Part shown: positions 23,314 through 34,903 of the stretch, in pieces
Layout: each line of letters begins with the position of its first letter
How positions within the stretch are numbered: position 1 is the stretch's first letter
Assembly: GCA_026182355.1 (NCBI GenBank)
Contig: JAPFBL010000169.1
Coordinates: 496,001-560,000 of the forward strand
Source of the DNA: Hermatobates lingyangjiaoensis
Lineage: Eukaryota > Arthropoda > Insecta > Hemiptera > Hermatobatidae
Direction of reading: 5' to 3'
Length of the DNA stretch: 64,000 bases
Notes under the pieces: model-generated
Seen by the model: only the letters and a program-made list of their open reading frames with translations
Databases searched by the model: none
What the model was told of the DNA's origin: nothing
Translations under genes and position numbers: made by a program

Positions 23314-25194
23314 CTGAAAAATACACATTTTGATGTTATTTAGGTCTTTTGATTATTCATGTTTCAATTATCATTCAGTATCTTTCTAATAGTTTTTAAA
23401 TCATTATTACAAAACACAGAATCTTTTATGCTGATTTTGAAGTTATTCAATTAATTAACCTTTAAATAGATTTGATTAAATAAGATATGTTTCAAATGTC
23501 TTCAAACTATGCTAAGAGCAAAAAAAAAACGATACTGGTTTTAAAAAAATGTGAGACCCTCAAGCAAGGTAGGCTGAAGAACCTTACAACTAGAGTTAAT
23601 ACAAAAAACGACATTTTAAGAAACCGGTTTCGAATTTTTATAAAAAAAATTTTTGCTGGAATATTCTGTTATTCGAACAAAAATTTTAACAGAAAATTTA
23701 GAGTGATTAAAAGCAGTTTTTGACTGAAATTATTTTTTTTGTTCAATTTTATTCATAGAAAAATTTTTTTATGCAATTTAGTAGAACAAATAAATAATAG
23801 TTGCCCAGGATTAAATAACTTTAAAAATAATTATTCGTTGTTTATGCATTATTTTCATATATAAGGATATAAATATTTTTATAATAGTGAAACGAGTTAT
23901 TCAGAAAAGGGTTCCAATAAATAAAAACAATATATTTTCATATTTTCATAATAACCATATTATATTTATAATAACCATATTATTAAATCGGACCGATATG
24001 ATTCCAAAAACCAAACCGCTTGCAACAATGTTTTCATCAATCTGGTACATTTGGCTACATTTGTCATTTTCAATTTTTTTTTTAAGTTTTATTCATACAT
24101 TGAAAACCGATATTTTCTACTAAAAAACCACTTTTCGAATTTCATAATTTTCTCCAAAAAACCGGTTTTTAAAAACCGACAAACCCTACTTACAATGTAT
24201 GCACACGTCTTCTTAAGAATTATTTGGTTTCTTAAAAAAAATCTATGTATTTGTTAAGGTTTCATAAAAATGGTTTTGAATCCTCTTATTTCTTTCCAAC
24301 TGCTAGCACATATCAAATACTAAGAGATATTAATATACAAACAAATATAAACGGTGTTAATATCTGATATTGTTTTGATATTAAATTAATATTGATGAAT
24401 AATATTGGGTTATTAAGAATTTTCAAAGAATTTCCCTGTTTGGCAAATGCTCCATATTTATGAAATTTTCTTCTAAGGAAAATTCATTTCATATAAATTC
24501 CCTTTTACAGAGACTAAAAACAACAACTGGACATTTTGGGACTAGTGTTTGCAGAGAGTAGTGACTGACTTCCCTATTCAGCTTGTCAAATTTAAACCTT
24601 TTCGATTTACTCTGCCATCCCTCACACACTCACACGTTGCGTCCTACCTATTTTACCGTCTCTTACCTGTACCCTTCCCATTCCTTACTCCCTCTACTTT
24701 TGTACTTTTCTAGACAAAAATCTCGTTTTTCTTAAAAATAATACATATATTTGCATAAAATCCTAGGTTTAAATTACGTCTATGCATAGGTTTCTTCCAC
24801 ACCTTTTTATTGTGATAAAATTCCTTCTCATGTAGAGTAGAACTGAAACCATTTTGATTTTTTAAGATCAGGTCAGATCCAAATCCTGCAAATACATTGA
24901 TAATTGATGCAACAATGGGTTATTTATTTGAAAAGATACACCTAGTATCTTGTGTTAATTTCTTAGTATACAACAATGTTAGCGTTTTTATTATTTGATA
25001 TTTGCGTAAAGTATCCTAAACGTATAATCAGTTATACTGACCTCTGCATGTGTTTCTATCAACAAGATTTTGTTTGCAGATTTCATTTGTTGTAACAAAC
25101 ATTTCATGTATATACAAACAGCTTGAATTGTTAAATAGGTGATAAACATTTACTGTAAGTACGATATTTTACACCTTAGAAGCTTGGTACCCAC

Positions 25195-25440
25195 TTATCC
25201 ACTATGCACCATAGTATCCAAAGTACACCATAGTATACAACAAACACCGCAGCATCAAATATACACCATATTATGCAATATACAGTACAGTATCTAATAT
25301 AAACTTAAGTACCCTATATACTGAATAATATTCAATATACACTAAAGTATCAAGTATAGACAATAGTATCATAAAAAAACGTAGCATCCAATATACATCA
25401 TAGTATCCAATACATACCTTCGTATCTAATAGTTCGATTG
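25195..25440. repeat. Degenerate short tandem repeat, about 17-18 bp
   Basis: Variants of CAATATACACCATAGTATC recur about 12 times with many substitutions. No coding or structural role is visible. Confidence 0.6.
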
Positions 25441-25744
25441 GGACACTTTGTAATACACACGAATTACTCAAATCGTTTGAAATAAAATGCATTATACAAA
25501 ATTCTGTAACAAAGTGGGTATATCTTAAAATATTTATTGGTTAGTATTTGTCAAACAGTAAATAGTGTGTAAAGTTCACTTTCTATTTTAATATAAACAA
25601 GGTTTTTTATTCTACGTTCTGTAAACAAAGATCATGATGAAAGGGTAAATTGACCTTAGGGATGACGTAGATGAGCAAAGTCGAAGCCAAACCTTGCTTG
25701 AGGTATATTTTTTTTAGAACCGTTCTATGTCTGCATATTATTTA

Positions 25745-26429
25745 TATACATACTGTCCTGGTATTATAAAAAATCAGAGATGATACGTGGTGTTCTAAAA
25801 TGGTATTAATTATAGAATAGTAGAAAATATCATTATTAGTACGTCCATAACTGTCATTAGACCTGGAGTTTCTTTTACGTTTTGCAACTTTAGATATTGA
25901 GCTCAAAGTTGATTTTATTCTAAGCATACTTCTTATTCAGTATGTGGGTAGGTAGGACTCACATTTTTAAAGCAAGCAAATTATGATAAACGCAAACAAA
26001 ATTAAAATCAACTAGCAATGCCTATTTGACACAGTATCAATTTGCCTGTATCAAATACGTAGTACCTAAAATGCCTGTATATTTTTATTTATCTATATAC
26101 CTGTATACTTTGTAGCTAGCCAAACACCTTAAAAGTTTATAAGGTGTTTATGTTTATACATATAAATGTTTGCTTCTACGTTGAATTTCCAATCCATTTC
26201 AATTTTAGCTTTTAAGTTAGACGTACACATATCTACTGTCAAAGTTTCAGCTTGGTATGACTTATGATGGCTGAGTTTGCTTGTGATAAAATTTTTGGAT
26301 AAGGAAACAAACAGACAGAAATTTTTCAAATAGTGGATTCGGTATCTGTAATGTATAAACGTAAAGACAACTTGAAATGAGTCAGTTCTAAGCAATGTAG
26401 AGACAAAAAATCTCTTTTCTTTATATAGA
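25745..26429 (-). mobile_element. Non-autonomous Helitron copy adjacent to an endostatin exon
   Basis: Begins TCTATATAAAG after A at 26429 (minus) and shares about 650 bp with 12450-12860 and with the 5' parts of the 42-44 kb Helitrons. No helicase sequence is present. The 3' hairpin and CTAG end were not found, so the end at about 25745 is approximate. Confidence 0.65.
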
Positions 26430-26464
26430 TTAATTAAAATGAATATACTGGAATAGTAACTGAC

Positions 26465-26659
26465 CTTTAGGTTGATGACAGGAAGGTCTTGGTCGGCCAA
26501 GCGCACGATAGAGTCGAGGTTCTGGAGCCTGGACGTGAGGAAGGCCCTGAAGGTGCCCCTGAGCCCAGACCTGCGGGCTTGCCTGTAGCAGGAGTAGTCG
26601 GCGCCTCGCTGTCCGCTCAGGCCTCCGGAGTGGGCCTCGTTCAGTGCCGCCAGCCGGAG
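26465..26659 (-). CDS. COL18A1-like: Collagen XV/XVIII-like exon: N-terminal third of endostatin
   Basis: This 195 nt exon (65 codons, phase 0 at both ends) has a TTTTACAG acceptor and a GTCAGT donor. It encodes the first third of endostatin, the C-terminal domain released from collagen XV/XVIII. Family landmarks are [20 protein letters not shown] with the first disulfide cysteine, [15 protein letters not shown], and DLPVINLK. Arginines are frequent, as on the heparin-binding face of endostatins. The exon is markedly GC-rich against its AT-rich introns. A Helitron 5' end (26429) lies only 35 bp inside the downstream intron. The match to the family is unambiguous by eye. Confidence 0.97.
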
Positions 26660-27096
26660 CTGTAAAACACAGGTTACTAATGTCTTTGACTAATGCTTGG
26701 GCCAGCTTTCATTACTTCTACTATAGATGATGATCTTAAACACGAGCTCAACCCGACCCAAAATTCCCGGCCAAAAATCAATTATTACTTTTTACTAGAT
26801 TCCTCTCACTCTAACCTTATTTTAAATAAATATATATTTACTAGACTAGACTACCTGTGACCGTTTCTCTCACTCAGAAATTATAACAATAGTCATTGAA
26901 ATAAATTCACTGAACATGATTGACAGGGATACTTTTGTTTCCTGTTATTAAGGCACGGAAACAGATTCTTATATGGCCCAAGCTTTAGATATAGTATTCT
27001 TAACATTGGAGGCTTCGATGGGCAGCAGGTAACTGGGACCACACGCATTGGACCTACAAACTCTACTCTCCTATTGGTCATCATTGTAACGAATCA

Positions 27097-27098
<2 letters not shown>

Positions 27099-27135
<37 letters not shown>
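27099..27135. repeat. (TA)n microsatellite, one of many adjoining mobile elements
   Basis: Pure TA tract. Other long examples are 6879-6942, 27741-27772, 37172-37220, 37361-37387, 46371-46400, 47360-47391 (then TG), 50830-50859 and 55063-55094. Nearly all abut the 3' end of a hammerhead-bearing or PLE element. Confidence 0.9.
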
Positions 27136-27138
<3 letters not shown>

Positions 27139-27722
27139 AAAAGACGAGCCAACGACCGGTCGCAACGACACGAGGAAGGCGCCACGCATTCTTCAAGAAA
27201 ACACTGCAGTAAAGGGGTCTAATGACAAACGCCACACACACTCAACTTCAACTTCAACTCATAATGCCCATAGCCCGGACCAGATTCTTACGAGGAACTC
27301 TTCTGCGTGAGGACGCCTATGCCATTCCTGCCATCTGTGAAATTAAAGTAGGGACTGCGAGCCCTCTCCAGGAAGGACGGCGGATGCGGCCAAGCGTGTT
27401 AAGAAACCGACGGGGAAAAGGTCTACATACACCCACATCAATAGAATTTACAGAAAACACCAACAACCAGTATCTAATGAAATCCACTAAGCCCATAGTG
27501 AACACCGAGTTCGACGAGGTACACTTCCAAGCCAGGACGCCAAGACCTTCATCCAACTCTATTGGAAAATTAAGTAGGGACTGCGAGCCCTCTCCCGGAG
27601 TGAAGGCTGAGGCGGCCGAGCAGACGGAGTGTGCTAAGGAGAAACGTGTTCAACGAATAAACACCCACAACCAATAAGAAGTGCCCAAAGTAATACGTAA
27701 CAGGGATGGCTCGTCTTTTACA
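27136..27722 (+). mobile_element. Unclassified element with 16 bp terminal inverted repeats, internally dimeric
   Basis: TGTAAAAGACGAGCCA at 27136 and its exact complement at 27707-27722. The inside is GC-rich compared with its surroundings and has two copies of GTAGGGACTGCGAGCCCTCT about 225 bp apart (27350 and 27575), each followed by a diverged GGCGG-GGCCGAGC segment and an AACACC-ACAACCA segment. (TA)n adjoins the left end, and the right end is within 25 bp of another. A 151-codon open frame spans the region but looks like no family I know. Class unknown. Confidence 0.55.
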
Positions 27723-27739
27723 ATATCTAATCTGGCATT

Positions 27740-27772
<33 letters not shown>

Positions 27773-27862
27773 CGGTACTGTTTTCTTGACCACTAAATAT
27801 TAACAAACACTTTTTCTTCTTCTCGGAGTTTGGTCAGGGTAAATATATGGAATCACCTTTTT

Positions 27863-27900
27863 GCCAACGTTTCGTCTTTATTTTAAGACATCCTCAGGGC
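27863..27900 (-). ncRNA. Hammerhead ribozyme-like motif, family F2
   Basis: GCC, CTGAGGA, extra T, stem II GTCTT/AAGAC, GAA, palindrome ACGT, T, GGC. Stem I is GCC/GGC. Confidence 0.68.
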
Positions 27901-27958
27901 TATAAATCAAGGCTGGTTTCTGTTACATTACCTTTGATTACGTTACCTTTGATTTATA

Positions 27959-27996
27959 GCCCTGAGGATGTCTTAAAATAAAGACGAAACGTTGGC
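27959..27996 (+). ncRNA. Hammerhead ribozyme-like motif, family F2 (mirror copy)
   Basis: The same complete set on the plus strand: GCC 27959-27961, CTGAGGA 27962-27968, GTCTT/AAGAC, GAA 27986-27988, ACGT, T, GGC 27994-27996. Confidence 0.68.
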
Positions 27997-28261
27997 AAAA
28001 AGGTGATCCATATATTTACCCTGAGCAAACTCCGAGAAGAAGAAAAAGTGTTTGTTATATATATATATATCTAGTCGCCACCCTGCCTTCCTGCGGAACT
28101 CTTCACTCTTCGCTCTTCACACCTCCTAATGACGACGATGGTTGAAATATCGATATGAGTTATCATATTTCTGTGTGTTCCTTCGTTTTGAATTTATTTT
28201 ATATATATATATATATATATGATACCACAAAGTGAACACATCTGTGTTTCTCGAGGGATAG

Positions 28262-28486
28262 AAAGATGGGAAATCCTTGTTAAGCGCCTATAATAGGTTT
28301 GGCCTAAACATCTACTATCCAGCAGTTCCCACGCACATAAAAGCCAGGACTGCTAGCACCATCGACTTAGCTATTGCCAACTCCAAGGCTCCGGATGTAA
28401 TGCTGGAAACGATCCAGGAGCTCCCTTCTGATCACTATCCAGTCCTCATGGAGTTGACAGGTTCAGTAGTGCAACTAAAACTTTAG
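28262..28486 (+). pseudogene. Non-LTR retrotransposon endonuclease (APE type) C-terminal fragment
   Basis: About 75 codons: KDGKSLLSAYNRFGLNI, YPAVPTH, STIDLAIAN, then LPSDHYPVLMEL and a stop. The spacing of S-x-IDLAI and L-SDHYPV is characteristic of the C-terminus of the apurinic-endonuclease-like domain of jockey/RTE-type LINEs. A stop lies immediately upstream (TAG at 28259-28261), and no reverse transcriptase follows. It is a short dead fragment next to (TA)n. Confidence 0.75.
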
Positions 28487-29494
28487 TTTTGTTTCTATTG
28501 TACGGTCGATTCTTTTATCAATATATATATGAATAAATTCAAGTATAAATACGAAAAGGAACTAACACAGAGTAATGAAACATACTGAATTACTCAAATT
28601 TTCTGCAAAGGAGAAAGGAGAGAGGGAAACCAAGCGTGCTATAAATGCAACTAACCTTTATTCCGTGAGTTATTCCTCTTTTATTTTGAACTTGTATACT
28701 CCTAGTTTAGATCGTCTTTCTGATGTTGTAGTAATAAACATTTATATAATACTAACTACAAAAGAGTAACATAATAATTATTGTAGCACTTTGAAATATT
28801 AATGTTCAAAGTTCTCAATTAATAAAATGTCTGTTACATGATAGAAAAAAACAGATATAAAGTAAAGAAATCCATACCATTTTTGGATGCCAGCTTTGTT
28901 GCTTGAAACAGATAAAATTTAATTAATTAAAATTATACCAGTACTCAATCATTTTATTATGTCGTTTTCTAATTAGAAGAGAAATAACTTTTATTCTACT
29001 AGTATTTAGCCAAACCAATTTCCTTTATTAAACATGTTTACTTGTTAATTCTTTTCCTTCTAAATTATATTTTGAAAAGATTTAATATTTCAACTACCGA
29101 AAATAAATTAAAAAAAAAAATATTTGTAAAGAAAGAAAAGAAGACTGAATAAGAAAAACCTGTTTCATGAATTTTTTTTATCTCCTTTAAAAAAAGAATT
29201 ATATTATCTGAATAGGAACGGAATTATATAGGAAAACAGAAATTAAGAAAGAAAAAAGATACTCAATTTTAATAATTTAGTAATAATTCTAATTTTGAAA
29301 TTGAAGTGGCTTCACTGATAATAAAGTTAAAAATAAAGGAATGAAATATAATATAAGTATGAAATAGAAAGTACTAAAATAGTTATGGAACTGTTTATAT
29401 TCTGAACTTTATGCATGGAATATAATCCAAAGGACAAAGTAGCACATAAAGTAGAAACAAGAAGATAAATCATTGGGCACGACTTCTTCTCGAT

Positions 29495-30640
29495 TTTCTT
29501 GGAGGTCTTCGTGAGAAAAAGAAGTGGTATATGGAAGAAGAAGTGGTATATGGAAATCGACTTTCTTGGAGGTCTTCGTGAGAAGAAGAAGTGGTATATG
29601 GAAATCGACTTTCTTGGAGGTCTTCGTGAGAAGAAGAAGTGGTATATGGAAATCGACTTTCTTGGAGGTCTTCGTGAAAAGATGTGGTATATGGAAATCG
29701 ACTTTCTTGGAGGTCTTCGTGAGAAGAAGTGGTATATGGAAATCGACTTTCTTGGAAGTCTTCGTGAAAAGAAGTGGTATATGGAAATCGACTTTCTTGG
29801 AGGTCTTCGTGAGAAGAAGAAGTGGTATATGGAAATCGACTTTCTTGGAGGTCTTCGTGAGAAGAAGAAGTGGTATATGGAAATCGACTTTCTTGGAGGT
29901 CTTCGTGAAAAGAAGTGGTATATGGAAATCGACTTTCTTGGAGGTCTTCGTGAGAAGAAGAAGTGGTATATGGAAATCGACTTTCTTGGAGGTCTTCGTG
30001 AGAAGAAGAAGTGGTATATGGAAATCGACTTTCTTGGAGGTCTTCGTGAGAAGAAGAAGTGGTATATGGAAATAGACTTTCTTGGAGGTCTTCGTGAGAA
30101 GAAGAAGTGGTATATGAAAATCGACTTTCTTGGAGGTCTTCGTGAGAAGAAGAAGTGGTATATGGAAATCGACTTTCTTGGAGGTCTTCGTGAGAAGAAG
30201 AAGTGGTATATGGAAATCGACTTTCTTGGAGGTCTTCGTGAGAAGAAGAAGTGGTATATGAAAATCGACTTTCTTGGAGGTCTTCGTGAGAAGAAGAAGT
30301 GGTATATGGAAATCGACTTTCTTGGAGGTCTTCGTGAAAAGAAGTGGTATATGGAAATCGACTTTCTTGGAGGTCTTCGTGAGAAGAAGAAGTGGTATAT
30401 GGAAATCGACTTTCTTGGAGGTCTTCGTGAGAAGAAGAAGTGGTATATGGAAATCGACTTTCTTGGAGGTCTTCGTGAGAAGAAGAAGTGGTATATGGAA
30501 ATCGACTTTCTTGGAGGTCTTCGTGAGAAGAAGAAGTGGTATATGGAAATCGACTTTCTTGGAGGTCTTCGAGACAAGAAGAAGTGGTATATGGAAATCG
30601 ACTTTCTTGGAGGTCTTCGTGAGAAGAAGAAGTGGTATTT
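29495..30640. repeat. 48 bp minisatellite, about 22 units, open on both strands
   Basis: The unit GTGGTATATGGAAATCGACT-TTCTTGGAGGTCTTCGTGAG-AAGAAGAA repeats about 22 times with very few substitutions. Length variants lose one GAA or AGA triplet (45 bp), so every unit length I checked is a multiple of three. As a result a 390-residue frame is open on plus (WYMEIDFLGGLREKKK repeat) and a 416-residue frame on minus (SRRPPRKSISIYHFFF repeat). There is no start context, family match or splice signal to support a protein. It sits in the intron between the hinge and endostatin exons. Confidence 0.9.
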
Positions 30641-31905
30641 GGAAAGACTACATGTGGCCGATATCTACTAAGTCGTCAGTTTTGGGAGCCGGTCTCTCAA
30701 GGGAAGTGGTCTTTGACCCGGAGGTGGGCAGAGGGAGAGTACCAGGTCAAGTCTACTGACTTGACCCAACGGCCAGTGTCCAGGTAATAGTTCCTTTTTG
30801 CTCTGCTTTGTGAACAACTTCCCGAGCAGGTACTGTTTTTCACACAGCTACTTCCTAGAGAGTCTAGACATTCCCACGTAAAGGATTACCACCACCACAA
30901 GTCCAACACAAAAGGACATATGTAGTTAGGTCTATACAATTACCATTTTTTAAGTAAAAAACATTTTAATATATACTAACATGTTACATAAGTAACATTA
31001 CATATATTACATTCATATATGAAACATAAATTCTTAAAGAACTCGCATGGCCTTCCTTCGACCCTGTGGTACCGACAGTATTTTAAGAGCTTTTGGGTGG
31101 AACTCAGGAGATCCACTACAGCACCTGCTTCTGGAGTACTACTGAACCTTCCTTGGGAGCAGATGAGGTCAGTGGCTGACAAAATTTCCGTTTGTTAAAC
31201 AGTGTATGCAGTCAGCGTAAACAGTTACCATCTCTCGCGCCGAGGACGCCGACGAATAGGCACATGGGAATCAGTGCTCCCATCAACACCACCCAGAGAA
31301 CAAGGAAAATCCTTCCAAACGGTAAAGGGCAGATGAGCCCTTAAGAGGTCTATCAACCAGACTTCACAATAAGCGTAAACAGTTACCAACCAGTTAAACC
31401 AGTAACCAGTAAGTAATCTTGTTCATGTCATAACAACTAAGAACTGATAAAAGTACTACTAATTGATAAATAATCCATATTTTTTAAGAATTTAAGATTA
31501 TTTTTCAGATTATTAAGAATGTAATATACTCAAGAAAATGTTTATTTAAATAAGAAATCTATTGCAATTTCAAATGAAGAATTATTGTACATTATGTACA
31601 ATTAATGCATGTAATTAAATGTGAAACCCACTGTAATAAAGTTTAAAAATAAAAAATAAATATTTTGATATATAATTATATAATTACTAATAGATGCGAC
31701 GACGGGGCCACACGTACACACGGACATTCCCTCACTTATATATATTCGATGAGTTGGTGGTTGTTACCTTTGGGACACCCTAAGTTTGGGTGGATAAACT
31801 TGGTGGTGACATGAAGGGCGACATGTTAAATAGTCGGCCTGATTTAATCTGATGGTTTAAATGGCTGGAAAGCTAGGATGCACAGCGATCAAAACAGGTT
31901 GTTAC

Positions 31906-32031
31906 CTTTGGACCATCCATCGAGACAGGTTGATTGTTGAGCAGGTTCGAGGCCTCCAGAGAGGGTCGTGGCTCTTCGACGGTGGTGGTTTGGGGTGGAG
32001 GTTCTGTTGCCACCGCAACAACGCTGCCCAT
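31906..32031 (-). CDS. COL18A1-like: Collagen XV/XVIII-like exon: end of trimerization domain and Pro/Thr-rich hinge
   Basis: This 126 nt exon has a TTTTCAG acceptor and a GTAACA donor and is phase 0 at both ends (42 residues). It begins MGSVVAVATEPPPQTTTVEE, completing the last strand of the trimerization domain and moving into a Pro/Thr/Glu-rich hinge that ends QPVSMDGPK. In multiplexins the protease-sensitive hinge links the trimer to endostatin, and its length and sequence are poorly conserved. Splicing straight to the 26465-26659 exon gives DGPK then LRLAALNE, in frame, so no additional hinge exon is required. The sequence just downstream (31750-31776) partly repeats this exon-donor boundary. 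Confidence 0.88.
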
Positions 32032-32389
32032 CTGAAAACAACAACCCCATTACCTTGACATCTATTAATCATATTGGTCTTAATTTATACAAAATTACGT
32101 GTCAAAACAAAATTTCCTTAAAAAGTTTAAAATAAAAGAAACACATCTGTGATCGAGTCTTACATGAAATATGTGGTAAATAGAGAATTTCAAAAATTAA
32201 GTCTGGACACAAAAGAGTCATATGTCAAAACTAAACGCTTTTCGAACACTTAGTATTTTTCTTCAGGTATTTATCAAAAACACATACATATCCATCAGAT
32301 TTAAGAACATAAAAATTAATTACTTGGTTATTGAATACTATATATGTATGTATGTTGAATTGCACTGTTGAAGTTTTTAACAAGGGGTT

Positions 32390-33325
32390 TTTTATTCTGT
32401 TTTTTCCCCTTTTTAATCACGAGTGAATACCACACAATGATTGCTTGCATAGTTGTATTATAATCAAGTTTTTGCATCGAACTCCTGAAATCAAACCCCT
32501 AAAATCCTTCTAAGGTTTTAGAAATACCCCCCCCCCCCCCCCTAAAAAAAACAATATACTTCTGAAACTACATGGACCAGCCTAGTTATAAACTATGAAA
32601 ATTGATATAATTAAACCTGAACCTTCATAACACATGAATAAATTTATACTAGGGGATTTGAAGAATTTTGTTCACACACACGCACACTCAAAGAGGATAC
32701 GTAATTCTTGAAATCGTCCGGTATGAGTAAATACCACACTATAACAGATTGGACAAGAAATCAATATGGTAAATGTTTGTAGAAAATAGAAGAATAATAA
32801 GTATTTTGCCAAATGAAATATCCACGTGGCAAAATACTTTAGGCAAAAAGATATTGATTTATATACTATTTACAAAGTTCTTAAAGAATTTTGTAGGATG
32901 AATGAAATATATCTCAATCCCAGCAATACAGTTTTAACGAAAGTAAAACTAAAAAATAACAAAAACATTAAATTTCTTAACAATATTAAATTCGGGGTAG
33001 TAATTTTCCAATCTTGGAAAGTAAAACGAAATAAATATAATACATTTTTTATATGTTCTTTACTCAAAACTATATCTCTGTGTCTAATATAATAAATATT
33101 AAAAAGCGGAGGAACAGTCTTTGGGAGGAGACATAGTGTTTCTTCCCTCATTGTAATCACGAGTGAACACTCAATGATTGCTTGAATAGTCTAATATAAT
33201 AAAGTTTTTTCATCGAACTCCTGAAATCAAACCCCAAAATTCTTCTAGGGTATTAGAAACCCCCCCCCCCCCCAAAAAAAAAACAATATATTTCTGAAAC
33301 TACATGAACCAGCCTAGTTATAAAT
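32390..33325 (+). repeat. Direct repeat pair with oligo-C core
   Basis: 32390-32590 and 33160-33325 share CACGAGTGAA, CATCGAACTCCTGAAATCAA, a run of 14-19 C followed by A-run, CTGAAACTACATG and CCAGCCTAGTTATAAA. The start carries the TGAATACCACACAATGATTG tail seen in family F1 elements, so these are probably F1-related 3' ends. Confidence 0.65.
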
Positions 33326-34669
33326 GCATGTTTAATTTATTTATTTTGGTATATGGTAATACGTAATAGTATTTACACGTACAATACGTTTAATGCATAA
33401 CAATACATTATGTACGTAAGACGTAATGCATAACAGTCTACACTATTTTCAGAAATTTTCACAGTCTGAAACTTTAACATGTACTATATTGTGTGCGTTA
33501 CGATAAAACAAAAGTAATTATGGTTCATTCTATGTTAAAAAATTTCATTTGGATATTTTTTTTATATCATGTCTACATTTAAATCTCTAAAAGTAATAAA
33601 CGATATACAAAATTAATAAAAAAAATCGGATTAAATTATTTTAAAAATGGATGAGTTAGGGAAAATCTGAAAACACTTAGGTAATTGCAAATTTCAGTCT
33701 TACCAACTTTTTAATAAAAAAAAAGGCTTGTTCATGACTATAATAATTTAATTAGAGTAAAGATAAATTGAATGACTGATATATTCATTGAATTAAAAAA
33801 TGAAGCGTTATTTTTTTGGCCAGCCGATATATACCAGTTTTTCTTTATTAGTTTTGGTGGATTTTAAATCGTAAAATATGTCTAAAGTTAATTACTGAAG
33901 GGTACTCTTTTGCTCTCTACCATTAAAGAGGAGGTATTTTTAAATGAAAAATTGAAATATTCGGAATTTTCCTTGTGAAAATAACAATAACTGTGCTTAG
34001 GATTTTACGAGAATTTTAAGAGTTTTAAACTTCTCTTGCTATTTGACGTCATCATCGTCAATATTACTTCTTCTAAAGAAATGCGTAATATTGCCCTCAG
34101 TATTTAGTTATAGACTAATCTCTCATTCCTCTACCGAAGGTCAACAGTTTTTTCAATGATGCTAATGTAAAGGAATACTAAAAATTAAAACACATGTTCT
34201 TAAGCTTTATACTGCCTTTGTTATAATCCTAACTATTTGAAATCCACAACATGAAAGTTCAATTTTGTTTTAAAACAAATGAATTTTATTCCATTGTGTT
34301 TTTCTTTTGTGTCATATTTTGTTGAATTAATTTATTTATTTTACTCATCATACATTCATTGAATTTTACAATTTATTCAACTCAGTCAAAGTAGACAGAG
34401 TTTGATACTTCTTCTGATTTTGTTTAATACAAAAACATAATTATATGCAGATGTATACAATATATTTTAAAAACTCAGAATATCTTCTATTAAAAAAAAA
34501 ATACCATCGCGCAAATCTTCATATATCGAGACGAATTTTGGATCGAAATTTAAGTCTTAAACCGAAATATTCATACGTCGGTAGGTTCTTAAGTCGATGT
34601 ACCATTTTTTTTTTTTATTGTCAGAGAACAGCATGCTCCACCCGAAGGCACCACACGCATCAAAATCTT

Positions 34670-34903
34670 CAATGCTACACAAAAATCTCCATCATGCTAT
34701 GCAAATACAGCTTAAATATATAATAACTAACAACAACAAAATAACTATAATGATAACAGAGTAATTGCCACTAGAGTATACAGATAATACAGGCTATTAT
34801 AATTCAACTCAGTATACCAAAACTTCCACTATGATATGCAAATATAGCCCAAATATACAATAACTTAACAACAACAAAATAACCACAATGACAACAGATG
34901 TAC
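34670..34903 (+). repeat. Tandem duplication of about 95 bp
   Basis: 34670-34763 and 34810-34903 share ATGCAAATA, ACAACAACAAAATAAC and AATGACAACAG-like text. Non-coding. Confidence 0.55.

Larger units (their letters stand above)
27802..28056. mobile_element. Head-to-head family F2 hammerhead-bearing element pair
   Basis: Arms of about 120 bp meet near 27933 and share GATTTATAGCC, the ribozyme, AAAAAGGTGAT, TATATTTACCCTGA and CTCCGAGAAGAAG tails. The pair lies between (TA)n tracts, next to the 27136-27722 element and the LINE scrap at 28262. Confidence 0.8.

Noticed and set aside
23560..24190. DNA transposon bounded by AAACCGGTTT-type ends
   Set aside because: Both ends contain AAACCGGTTT-like words, but the inverted similarity is short, AT-rich and without a clear target duplication.
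29327..30577. Long open frames (390-416 codons) on both strands taken as a repeat protein gene
   Set aside because: They result from a 48 bp unit that lacks stops in several frames and changes length by triplets. No start context, splice signals or family similarity.
31195..31320. Minus-strand exon candidate with hydrophobic stretch GRIFLVLWVVLMGALIPMC
   Set aside because: A plausible GT donor exists, but the phase does not fit the endostatin exon, the frame is closed by an upstream stop, and the hinge exon splices directly to endostatin in frame.
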